This document shows, one piece after another, positions 15,691-22,112 of a stretch of 49,355 bases of DNA. Below the pieces are notes generated by a model that was not told where the DNA came from, ran no database searches, and saw nothing but the letters and a program-made list of their open reading frames with translations. The position numbers and the translations under genes were made by a program. Source of the DNA: CAINDR01 sp964495615. Lineage in GTDB: Bacteria; Patescibacteriota; Patescibacteriia; Patescibacteriales; UBA12465. The stretch spans positions 1 through 49,355 of the forward strand of contig CAZBVX010000001.1 of assembly GCA_964495615.1 (NCBI GenBank), in the 5' to 3' direction. Each line of letters starts with the position of its first letter. The first letter of the stretch is position 1.

Positions 15691-16782
15691 CTACATCTTT
15701 CTCCACTTCAAATAAGCTTCCATAAATGGCAATAAATCGCCGTCCAATACTTTGTCTACTTCACTAGTTTCATGATTGGTGCGATGATCCTTTACTAAGC
15801 GAGCACCATATAAAATATAGGATCTAATTTGTCTGCCCCATTCTGCTTTGACCACCCCGCCCTTCAATTTTTTTTCGGAAGCTTCTTTTTTCTCTTCTTC
15901 CAGCTGAAAGAGCTTGCCCTTCAAAATTTTCAAAGCATTTTCTCGATTTTGATGTTGAGATCTTTCACTCTGGCAAGCAACCGCAATTCCTGTTGGTAAA
16001 TGAGTTAAGCGAATCGCTGATTCTGTTTTGTTGACGTTTTGCCCACCCGGACCGCTAGCACGAAACAAATCTACTCGCAAATCTTCGTCTTTAATAATTA
16101 TTTCACCATTCTCTGGTAATTCAGGGATTACTTCCACCAAAGAAAATGAAGTTTGGCGCAAATTTTCGGCATCAAAAGGAGAAATGCGGGCCAGGCGATG
16201 AACGCCATTTTCGCTTTTTAAGTAACCATAAGCAAAAGGCCCGGCAAGGCGCAAAGAAACACTTTTTATACCAGCTTCATTGGCAACCAAGCGATCAATA
16301 ATTTCTATTTTGAAACCTTTTCTTTCAGCAAAGCGAAGATACATTCTTTCTAACATTTGGGCCCAATCTTGAGCGTCAACACCACCAACACCAGCATGAA
16401 TAGAAAGAATTGCCGGCAAATCATCGTGTTCATCGCCCAGCAAAGAATAAAACTCCAAATCAGCAACTTGTTTTTCTAGTTCGGAAACTTTTTTATCCAA
16501 TTCAAGTCTCAAATCTTCATCATTTTCCATGGCAGACAAAGAAATCATCTCATCAGTTGAGGTTAATTCTTTCTCTAAAATAATTAAAGACTCTAATTCG
16601 CTATTCAAACGCTCTGCTTCCCGTCCAACATTGGCTGCTTCATTTTGGTTCTGCCAAAAATCTGGCTCAGTCATTATTTTTTTTAATTCAAAAAGACGCC
16701 CTTGTTTTGTGTCGAAAGCTAAAAGATTTTTTAGTTGAGAAAATTTATCACCAAGTTCGGATAAATTATGCAAATTGAGCAT
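15691..16782 (-). CDS. prfB: Peptide chain release factor 2
   Basis: 363 residues, full length. RF2 terminates translation at UAA and UGA. The specificity tripeptide SPF is at 201-203 (ARISPFDAENLRQTSF) and the catalytic GGQ at 246-248 (GPGGQNVNKTESAIR). The reading frame is continuous: the position near residue 22 where many bacteria have the programmed CTT-TGA-C frameshift reads LLAFDTKQGR without a UGA, so the autoregulatory frameshift is absent. Presence of RF2 argues that UGA is a normal stop here, unlike Absconditabacteria and Gracilibacteria. It lies downstream of the rpsI terminator and has its own possible promoter. Confidence 0.96.
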   Translation of the reverse strand: MLNLHNLSELGDKFSQLKNLLAFDTKQGRLFELKKIMTEPDFWQNQNEAANVGREAERLNSELESLIILEKELTSTDEMISLSAMENDEDLRLELDKKVSELEKQVADLEFYSLLGDEHDDLPAILSIHAGVGGVDAQDWAQMLERMYLRFAERKGFKIEIIDRLVANEAGIKSVSLRLAGPFAYGYLKSENGVHRLARISPFDAENLRQTSFSLVEVIPELPENGEIIIKDEDLRVDLFRASGPGGQNVNKTESAIRLTHLPTGIAVACQSERSQHQNRENALKILKGKLFQLEEEKKEASEKKLKGGVVKAEWGRQIRSYILYGARLVKDHRTNHETSEVDKVLDGDLLPFMEAYLKWRKM

Positions 16783-16811
16783 TTTTAAAAAATAAATTAT
16801 CAGTTAAATAT

Positions 16812-16820
16812 AGTATAACA
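16812..16820 (-). promoter_or_regulatory. Possible extended -10 promoter for prfB
   Basis: Minus strand TGTTATACT, an extended -10 with a five-of-six hexamer, about 30 bases upstream of the prfB ATG. The -35 region is T-rich without a clear hexamer. Confidence 0.45.
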
Positions 16821-16836
16821 AAGAAAACAACAAACA

Positions 16837-16860
16837 AAAACCCGCCGGAAAGCGAGTTTT
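16837..16860 (-). terminator. Terminator of the ribosomal protein operon
   Basis: On the minus strand AAAACTCGC pairs with GCGGGTTTT (one U-G wobble), six-base loop, followed by TGTTTGTTGTTTT. It lies 20 bases after the rpsI stop. Confidence 0.7.
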
Positions 16861-16879
16861 TGAGAGTATGAATAAGGTT

Positions 16880-17419
16880 TTAGCGCTTTGACCATTGCGG
16901 TCTCTTTCTGGCACCCTTCAAACCTGGTTTTTTTCTTTCTTTGGAACGACGATCACGAGTTAGCCAACCATTAACCTTCATTTGTTCTTTTAGAGCTTCA
17001 TCAAAAAGACACAAAGAACGAGCGATGCCGTGACGAACAGCTTCAATTTGACCACTAAAACCACCACCGCGAACAATGATTGAGAAATTCAAGTCACGAA
17101 CATGTCCGGAAGCTTTCAAAGGTTGAGTGAGGATGTTTAACATTTCTCCAGGAAAATAAGAGGAAGCTTTTTTTCCATTGACGATTATTACACCTTTACC
17201 ATTTTTGAACAAGCGAACTTGAGCAACGGAAGTCTTGCGGCGTCCGACAGATTTCAAGTATTCACCGGAAAAATCAGCAGTTTCTGGAGTCTTTTCAAAA
17301 TTGACTTCTTCAACTTCAGCTTCTCCAGCAGCATCCAAAACTTCTTCTTCAGCAACAACTGGAGCTTTTTTTGGAGCTTTTTTTACTTCTTTTACTGTAG
17401 TTTTTTTCTTTTCTGGCAT
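16880..17419 (-). CDS. rpsI: Ribosomal protein S9 with a long N-terminal tail
   Basis: 179 residues against the usual 130 or so. The S9 core runs from about residue 54 (YLKSVGRRKTSVAQVRL) through RGGGFSGQIEAVRHGIARSL to the canonical C-terminus KRPQWSKR that reaches the P-site tRNA. The first 50 residues are an added low-complexity tail, lysine-rich then acidic (KEVKKAPKKAPVVAEEEVLD). The start is supported by its ATG 10 bases after the rplM stop. Last gene of the operon, with a terminator 20 bases on. Similar tails occur on S11 and on the alpha subunit in this operon. Confidence 0.96.
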   Translation of the reverse strand: MPEKKKTTVKEVKKAPKKAPVVAEEEVLDAAGEAEVEEVNFEKTPETADFSGEYLKSVGRRKTSVAQVRLFKNGKGVIIVNGKKASSYFPGEMLNILTQPLKASGHVRDLNFSIIVRGGGFSGQIEAVRHGIARSLCLFDEALKEQMKVNGWLTRDRRSKERKKPGLKGARKRPQWSKR

Positions 17420-17429
17420 AGTATCTAAA

Positions 17430-17786
17430 TTATTTGATGATTAAGCGCTTTAACATGGCAACGCGTAATTTGTTGTCCGGAAGCATTTCGCGAACAGCAC
17501 GGCGTAAAACATCGCCAGGGTTGTCAGACAAAATTTCAGAAATCTTTTTGGTTTTGAGACCGCCAAGATAACCGGAATAACTGAAATATTTTTTTTGATC
17601 CAGTTTTTTACCGGTAAATTTCAGGCTGCCAATATTATAAACTTCAACAATATCACCCAAATCAAGATGAGGTTGAAATTCTGGTTTGTTCTTCCCGCGC
17701 AAAATAGTTGCGATATTGGTAGCAAGGCGACCGACAGTTTTGTCAGTAGCGTCAATTTTGTGTATGTTTCTTTCCACTTTTGTCAT
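17430..17786 (-). CDS. rplM: Ribosomal protein L13
   Basis: 118 residues; bacterial L13 is usually 140-145. The conserved sequence is all there: IDATDKTVGRLATNIATILRGKNKPEF, GDIVEVYNIGSLKFTGKKLDQK, YSGYLGGLK and AVREMLPDNKLRVAMLKRL. It stops at the point where other L13 proteins carry a 20-25 residue C-terminal tail, so the protein is trimmed at its C-terminus. It is an early-assembling large-subunit protein. It is cotranscribed between rplQ and rpsI. Confidence 0.96.
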   Translation of the reverse strand: MTKVERNIHKIDATDKTVGRLATNIATILRGKNKPEFQPHLDLGDIVEVYNIGSLKFTGKKLDQKKYFSYSGYLGGLKTKKISEILSDNPGDVLRRAVREMLPDNKLRVAMLKRLIIK

Positions 17787-17806
17787 ATATTTATTTTAAC
17801 AGGATT

Positions 17807-18157
17807 TTATACCAATTCAATCTGAGCCATTTCAGCACCATCACCTTGGCGGGTGCCAAGCTTGGTGATGCGAGTGTAGCCTCCTTGACGATCTTTGTAG
17901 CGAACAGCCAAAACTTCAATCGCTTTTTTGACAGCATTTTCTTGTGGCAAAGTAGCAATTAATTCGCGACGAGCAGCTAGAGTACCGACCTTGGCAACAG
18001 TAATCATTTTTTCTACTAAAGAACGAACTACTTTGGCTTTTGCTTCAGTGGTGCTTACTTTTTCGTAAATAATAATACTAGAGGCCATGTTGCGAAGCAT
18101 TAGTTCGCGCGGGGCTTTTTTGCGATCTAGGGTTTTGTTTGTATTACCGTGTCTCAT
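17807..18157 (-). CDS. rplQ: Ribosomal protein L17
   Basis: 116 residues, ordinary length. The N-terminal motif MRHGNTNKTLDRKKAPRELMLRNMASSII and the C-terminal GGYTRITKLGTRQGDGAEMAQIEL are characteristic of L17, which sits near the peptide exit tunnel. It lies 33 bases downstream of rpoA, the conserved rpoA-rplQ order. No Shine-Dalgarno is visible upstream. Confidence 0.97.
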   Translation of the reverse strand: MRHGNTNKTLDRKKAPRELMLRNMASSIIIYEKVSTTEAKAKVVRSLVEKMITVAKVGTLAARRELIATLPQENAVKKAIEVLAVRYKDRQGGYTRITKLGTRQGDGAEMAQIELV

Positions 18158-18190
18158 ATAATCAGAGTGAAAATTTCGTTATTTAAAAAA

Positions 18191-18988
18191 TTATTTTGCT
18201 TTTTTCTTTTTTGCTGGTTTTTCTTCAGCAATTTCTTCTTCGATGATTTCCTCTTCAACTGGAACATCTTCAATGATTTCTGTCTCCTTGTTTTGTTCAA
18301 GGGCTCCCGGAAGTAAAATACTGAACTGGTCAACCAATATTTTTACTGATTGTTCAAAGGCTTCCATTGGAGAAATTGTACCATCAGTTTTGAGATTCAA
18401 AACTAATTTATCCCAGTTGGTCATTTTACCAACGCGAGTATTTTCAACATCGATACTAACAATTAACACTGGAGAGAAAATAGAATCGATTTCGATATAG
18501 CCAATGTCTCGACCGTCTTTTTTGCTTCCCTCAACCATTCGATAACCGCGACCTTCGTTGATGAAAATTTCCAAATCAAAACTAGCTTCTGGAGAGGTGG
18601 TTTCTGCTAAAAATAGTTCTGGGTTAGAAATTTGAACAGCGCTATTTTTTTCAATGTCAGCGGCAGTGATTTTTTTTGCGCCTTTGACGTGGAGATCTAA
18701 TTTTACCTCTTCCTCAGAATGAACTTTTAATCTTAGTTGCTTCAAGTTTAGAATAATTTCCAAAACATCTTCCTTGACGTTAGGAATTGCCATAAATTCA
18801 TGACTAACCCCTTTGATTTTTACACCAACAACGGCAGCGCCCGGAAGAGATGACAACAAAACTCGGCGTAATGAATTGCCCAAAGTCATTCCGTAACCTG
18901 GATATAAAGGTTCAACAATAATTAATCCTTCGTTTTGATCTTTACCTGGCTTGAATTCAATTTTTTTTGCTAAAGCGATGTTTTGCAT
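18191..18988 (-). CDS. rpoA: RNA polymerase alpha subunit lacking the C-terminal domain
   Basis: 265 residues against about 315-330. The N-terminal dimerisation and assembly domain is complete (EPLYPGYGMTLGNSLRRVLLSSLPGAAV; GRGYRMVEGSKKDGRDIGYI; ISPMEAFEQSVKILVDQF, ending near 228). In place of the flexible linker and helix-hairpin-helix C-terminal domain (no FDPILLRPVDDLELTVRS-like segment, no NLGKKSLTEI-like segment) there is a 35-residue acidic then lysine-rich tail, EIIEDVPVEEEIIEEE and KPAKKKKAK. The stop is genuine and only 33 bases separate it from rplQ, so there is no split domain. The polymerase should assemble but lack alpha contacts to UP elements and many activators. Confidence 0.95.
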   Translation of the reverse strand: MQNIALAKKIEFKPGKDQNEGLIIVEPLYPGYGMTLGNSLRRVLLSSLPGAAVVGVKIKGVSHEFMAIPNVKEDVLEIILNLKQLRLKVHSEEEVKLDLHVKGAKKITAADIEKNSAVQISNPELFLAETTSPEASFDLEIFINEGRGYRMVEGSKKDGRDIGYIEIDSIFSPVLIVSIDVENTRVGKMTNWDKLVLNLKTDGTISPMEAFEQSVKILVDQFSILLPGALEQNKETEIIEDVPVEEEIIEEEIAEEKPAKKKKAK

Positions 18989-19036
18989 AATAAGACGCGT
19001 TATAATGGCTAAAAAATAACCAGAAGAAACGCTTAA

Positions 19037-19660
19037 TTATTTTGAGTAATGTTCAATGATCATTTGGACATTGAAATTCTGAGGCAAATCATTATCGTTC
19101 GGTTCGTGCAAGATTTTGGCACTGTTGTCTTTTTCTTTGTTTAACCAACTTGGCATTTCGGATTTTTTGGCTTGTTGTCCATCACGGAAAAAACGATTTT
19201 TTTCACTGCTTTTTTTCAGAGCAACCACATCACCAACTTTCACAACGAAAGAAGGAGTACAAGCTTTTCTACCGTTAACAGTAAAATGTCCATGAGTTAC
19301 TAATTGTCTGGCCTGAGTGCGAGAAGCAGCAAATCCAAGGCGATAAACAACATTATCGAGGCGCATTTCCAATAAACGGAAAAAGTTTTTACCAGCATCA
19401 CCAGTTTTTTTCTGAGCAGCCACAAAGATTGCTCGGAATTGTTTTTCCATTAAATTGTAGAATTTCTTTGCTTTTTGCTTTTCAGCTAATTGCAAACCGT
19501 AGTCGCTCAAACGTTTACGGCCTTTCGGACCATGAAATCCTGGAGCATAATTACGCTTGATCATTCCGCATTTTGCAGTATTGCAGCGATCTCCTTTCAA
19601 AAACAGTTTTTCACCAAGACGGCGGCACTGTTTGCATTTTGGTTCTAAATTTCTACCCAT
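19037..19660 (-). CDS. rpsD: Ribosomal protein S4, zinc-binding form
   Basis: 207 residues, normal length. The N-terminus holds four cysteines (C9, C12, C26, C31 in PKCKQCRRLGE and DRCNTAKCG) of the zinc-binding C+ form. The S4 RNA-binding domain is at about 95-155 (MRLDNVVYRLGFAASRTQARQLVTHGHFTVNG). It nucleates assembly of the 30S body and in many bacteria represses the alpha operon. It lies in the standard order rpsK-rpsD-rpoA. Confidence 0.97.
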   Translation of the reverse strand: MGRNLEPKCKQCRRLGEKLFLKGDRCNTAKCGMIKRNYAPGFHGPKGRKRLSDYGLQLAEKQKAKKFYNLMEKQFRAIFVAAQKKTGDAGKNFFRLLEMRLDNVVYRLGFAASRTQARQLVTHGHFTVNGRKACTPSFVVKVGDVVALKKSSEKNRFFRDGQQAKKSEMPSWLNKEKDNSAKILHEPNDNDLPQNFNVQMIIEHYSK

Positions 19661-19689
19661 ATCAATATTTTGAAAAAATTTCTAATTAA

Positions 19690-20274
19690 TTACACGCGTC
19701 TTGGTTTTTTTGGTCGACAACCATTATGAGGAACCGGAGTAACATCTTTGATGGAAGTGACATTCAAACCGTTGGCATTTAGGGCGCGGATTGCTGCTTC
19801 GCGACCAGTACCAACACCGGAAACAAAAACACTTACTTCTTCCAAGCCATATTCTTCACGAGCTTTTTGAGAAGCAATCTTGGTGATGATTTGAGCAGCA
19901 TAAGGAGTGGCTTTTTTGGCTCCTTTGAAGCCAGCCATGCCAGCGCTAGCCCAAGAAATTACATCACCGTTGTTGTCGGTTAGAGAAATCATGGTGTTGT
20001 TGTAGGTTGCGTTGATATAGGCACGTCCAACCTTGACCACTTTGTCGCCAGCTTTTTTCTTTTTCTTCTTCACTAATTTCTTTTTGGCACGAGCTTGCTT
20101 GTTTTTTTCAAGCTTTTGCTTGATTTCTTCAGGCAATTCTTCGTCAGCCGCAGATAAGGTGGAGAATTTTAAATCTTCATCGTCATCCTCTTCTTCAATC
20201 GGAGCAACGTTAGCGGCAACTGGAGTGGCCGGAACTAAGATTTCTTCTTCTGTTTTCTTATTCTCTTCAGACAT
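19690..20274 (-). CDS. rpsK: Ribosomal protein S11 with a long N-terminal extension
   Basis: 194 residues against about 125-130. The S11 core starts near residue 74 (KVVKVGRAYINATYNNTMISLTDNNGDVISWASAGMAGFKGAKK, given in part) and ends with VTPVPHNGCRPKKPRRV. The first 70 residues are an added acidic stretch (IEEEDDDEDLKFS) followed by a lysine-rich one (KKLVKKKKKKAGDK). S11 lies on the 30S platform near the E site. The 5' side of the gene is unusual: about 190 bases separate it from rpsM and contain a palindromic element. Confidence 0.96.
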   Translation of the reverse strand: MSEENKKTEEEILVPATPVAANVAPIEEEDDDEDLKFSTLSAADEELPEEIKQKLEKNKQARAKKKLVKKKKKKAGDKVVKVGRAYINATYNNTMISLTDNNGDVISWASAGMAGFKGAKKATPYAAQIITKIASQKAREEYGLEEVSVFVSGVGTGREAAIRALNANGLNVTSIKDVTPVPHNGCRPKKPRRV

Positions 20275-20337
20275 AAATTATATGATATTTTTTGAATATT
20301 ATTTTTGGATTTTTCTAATCTATATATAAGGTTATAA

Positions 20338-20456
20338 GGTTTTCATTTTGAGGTGAGATGCGAGAAAGGAATCAACATTGGAATGAGCCGTATTGGACAT
20401 ACGGCGAATGAACAATGTTGAGAACCTGACGAAGCAGATCGCTCAAAATGGAAACC
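20338..20456. repeat. 119-base nested palindromic element between rpsM and rpsK
   Basis: Three nested arm pairs share one centre. The outer pair is GGTTTTCATTTTGAG (20338-20352) with CTCAAAATGGAAACC (20442-20456), 15 bases with one mismatch. The middle pair is TCAACATTG (20372-20380) with CAATGTTGA (20413-20421). The inner pair is GCCGTAT (20387-20393) with ATACGGC (20399-20405), loop TGGAC. The segments between the outer and middle arms are only imperfectly complementary. No coding frame is seen. It begins 7 bases after the rpsM stop and would be transcribed within the operon. Positions 20426-20449 recur at 39714-39737 with two mismatches, so it is probably a dispersed palindromic element and not a private regulatory leader. 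Confidence 0.8.
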
Positions 20457-20463
20457 GCCACTA

Positions 20464-20856
20464 CTAGGTCTTCAAACCAGATTTAACCTTTCCAGATCCA
20501 GCGGTCATGCGTTTGTTTCCACGAACCGTGCGGCTGTTGGTTTTTGTTCTCTGTCCGCGAACTGGCAAGTTTTTGGCGTGACGTGAACCACGATAGCAAC
20601 CAATGTCTTTTAAGCGTTTGATATTACTAGACACTTCACGGCGCAAATCACCTTCAACAGTGTTGTGCTTTTCAACAATTTCACGAATAGTGTTGATTTC
20701 GGTTTCAGAAAAATCCTTCATTTTTGTTTCTGGATTAACCTTGGCCTGTTCTAAAATTTTGTGTGCACGATTGATGCCGACGCCATAAATATAGGTCAAA
20801 GCAATATGTGCGCGTTTTTCAGTAGGAATGTTTACTCCTGCGATTCTAATAGCCAT
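20464..20856 (-). CDS. rpsM: Ribosomal protein S13
   Basis: 130 residues, normal. MAIRIAGVNIPTEKRAHIALTYIYGVG at the N-terminus, the helix-two-turn-helix, and GSRHAKNLPVRGQRTKTNSRT followed by a basic tail identify S13, which contacts the 50S and P-site tRNA. The stop codon is TAG. It lies 25 bases after rpmJ. Confidence 0.97.
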   Translation of the reverse strand: MAIRIAGVNIPTEKRAHIALTYIYGVGINRAHKILEQAKVNPETKMKDFSETEINTIREIVEKHNTVEGDLRREVSSNIKRLKDIGCYRGSRHAKNLPVRGQRTKTNSRTVRGNKRMTAGSGKVKSGLKT

Positions 20857-20881
20857 ACAAAATAATTACAAAATAATAAAA

Positions 20882-20995
20882 TTAACCCTGTCTTTGCTTG
20901 TGCTTCGGGTTACTACAAATAACATGAACTCGTCCTTTGCGACGAACCACCTTGCAGTCTTTACAAATTTTTTTCGCACTCGCTCTTACTTTCAT
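20882..20995 (-). CDS. rpmJ: Ribosomal protein L36
   Basis: 37 residues from the ATG at 20993-20995 to a TAA at 20882-20884. The sequence begins MKVRASAKKICKDCKVVRRK and ends CSNPKHKQRQG. C11, C14, C27 and H32 form the zinc ribbon of the C+ form of L36. It lies between infA and rpsM, the standard place. Confidence 0.96.
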   Translation of the reverse strand: MKVRASAKKICKDCKVVRRKGRVHVICSNPKHKQRQG

Positions 20996-21039
20996 ATAAA
21001 ATCTAATTTAATAAACTTGATAATTTCTAATTAAACGGT

Positions 21040-21306
21040 TTAGAGTCGATAAGTGATTCGACCCTTGGTCAAATCATATGGACTAATTTGTAATTTTACT
21101 TTGTCGCCAGGAAGCAAACGAATCTTGTTCATTCTCATCTTCCCAGACAAATGAGCCAAAACTTCATGACCGCCAGCAATCGCAACGCGGAATGCGGCAG
21201 AAGGCATCAACTCCAACACTTCGCCTTGCATTTCGATGAAATCTTTGGCGTTTAAGGTGTCACCAGTTTCTACTTTTTCTCTGGTATTTCGTTTTGACTT
21301 TGACAT
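21040..21306 (-). CDS. infA: Translation initiation factor IF-1
   Basis: 88 residues from the ATG at 21304-21306; a GTG six bases upstream is also in frame. The OB-fold sequence is clear (EMQGEVLELMPSAAFRVAI; GHEVLAHLSGKMRMNKIRLLPGDKV; DLTKGRITYR). The protein has a 15-residue N-terminal extension (MSKSKRNTREKVETG) compared with 72-residue IF-1. IF-1 occupies the 30S A site during initiation. It is the first gene of the alpha operon, about 90 bases downstream of a perfect sigma70 promoter, and is preceded by a terminator-like hairpin in its leader. Confidence 0.95.
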   Translation of the reverse strand: MSKSKRNTREKVETGDTLNAKDFIEMQGEVLELMPSAAFRVAIAGGHEVLAHLSGKMRMNKIRLLPGDKVKLQISPYDLTKGRITYRL

Positions 21307-21312
21307 TAACAC

Positions 21313-21348
21313 AAAAAAATTTGATAAAAACTGAATGATTTTATCAAA
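21313..21348 (-). promoter_or_regulatory. Terminator-like hairpin in the infA leader (possible attenuator)
   Basis: Minus strand: TTTGATAAAA pairs with TTTTATCAAA (plus coordinates 21339-21348 and 21320-21329), nine-base loop, directly followed by seven Ts (21313-21319) and then the infA start. The shape is that of an intrinsic terminator but the stem has only one G-C pair, so its strength is doubtful. A further palindrome, AACAAG/CTTGTT, lies upstream at about 21364-21379. Confidence 0.4.
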
Positions 21349-21397
21349 ATCTTCAAAATATAAAACAAGTTAGCTTGTTTAAATTTAATACAGATAC

Positions 21398-21426
21398 ATT
21401 ATATGGGAAACAGCAAATGATGTCAA
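21398..21426 (-). promoter_or_regulatory. Perfect sigma70 promoter of the alpha ribosomal operon
   Basis: Minus strand: -35 TTGACA (21421-21426), exactly 17 bases, -10 TATAAT (21398-21403). The start is predicted near 21391, giving an approximately 85-base leader before infA. It lies just downstream of the terminator of the preceding gene. Confidence 0.92.
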
Positions 21427-21457
21427 GAGCTTTGTCAGGTTTCTGTTTTTATAAAAA

Positions 21458-21488
21458 AACCCCAATTTTCTTTTTGAATATTGGGGTT
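21458..21488 (-). terminator. Intrinsic terminator after the 170-residue unknown gene
   Basis: AACCCCAAT pairs with ATTGGGGTT (plus arms 21458-21466 and 21480-21488), followed by Ts on the minus strand. It isolates the alpha operon from upstream transcription. Confidence 0.86.
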
Positions 21489-21526
21489 AAATAAGTTGTT
21501 CAAGAAAAAGGATATTTCTTTAATTT

Positions 21527-22039
21527 TTAAAAAAATCTGTAAAAAAAATTGGATCCCCTTGAGAGGCTTTTTGAGTTATCGAAAAAATCGACTTTTCTAG
21601 CCACAATATTCCAGCCGCCCTTCTTTTTGTCAAAAGAGACGAAAATAAAACAGGAAATATTATCCGAATCTTTGATATAGAAAATATTTGTTTTGAAAGA
21701 AAATCTTTTGGTGTGCAAAACTCCTTTTTCTCCGCGCCCTTGCTGACTTATTAATTCGAAAATATCACGAAGACGGACAGGTTTGTGTTTTTGCTGAAAA
21801 AACAATTCCGAATCTCGATAATTTCTCAATAATTCTCCTCTAATTAAGAATTTATCCTCTTTTTCCGCTTCTTCAACAAGAGGTAAAAAACATTTTTTAA
21901 ATTCTTCGTTAATGTAGCAGATTTTTACTTTTTCCTCCGAACAAGCGCTAACAACAAAATGATCTTTAACAATAAAAGATTTTGGATTTCTAGGAATAAA
22001 TCCTGGAACAACTTTTCTAAAAATTTTAAAATTCTCCAT
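21527..22039 (-). CDS. Unnamed cytoplasmic protein
   Basis: 170 residues, not recognised. No signal peptide or membrane helix. The composition is mixed alpha/beta with short aromatic beta-like segments (SFIVKDHFVVSAC, TNIFYIKDSDNISCFIFVSF, GWNIVARKVDFF) and a central charged helical part (LVEEAEKEDKFLIRGELLRNYRD). It has its own promoter embedded in the end of alaS and its own terminator, so it is a single-gene unit. Its position between the mur-alaS cluster and the alpha operon gives no functional hint. Confidence 0.7.
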   Translation of the reverse strand: MENFKIFRKVVPGFIPRNPKSFIVKDHFVVSACSEEKVKICYINEEFKKCFLPLVEEAEKEDKFLIRGELLRNYRDSELFFQQKHKPVRLRDIFELISQQGRGEKGVLHTKRFSFKTNIFYIKDSDNISCFIFVSFDKKKGGWNIVARKVDFFDNSKSLSRGSNFFYRFF

Positions 22040-22083
22040 TTCTTATTAATTTTTAAGGTACTGATAACTATTTACTTACTTTA

Positions 22084-22112
22084 AATCTAACATTTTAATC
22101 TTTTTATGTCAA
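22084..22112 (-). promoter_or_regulatory. Promoter embedded in the 3' end of alaS
   Basis: Minus strand: -35 TTGACA (22107-22112, partly made of the last alaS codons), a 17-base spacer, and -10 TAGATT (22084-22089) with an extended TGT. It would drive the unknown gene at 21527-22039. Confidence 0.65.

Noticed and set aside
16700..16740. RF2 programmed frameshift
   Set aside because: The frame is continuous and no in-frame UGA is found near codon 25.
18158..18190. Split alpha-CTD gene downstream of rpoA
   Set aside because: Only 33 bases separate rpoA from rplQ and no CTD-like sequence is present in other frames.
20033..20329. 98-residue plus-strand frame rich in serine and phenylalanine
   Set aside because: It is the reverse reading of the lysine/glutamate-rich tail of S11.
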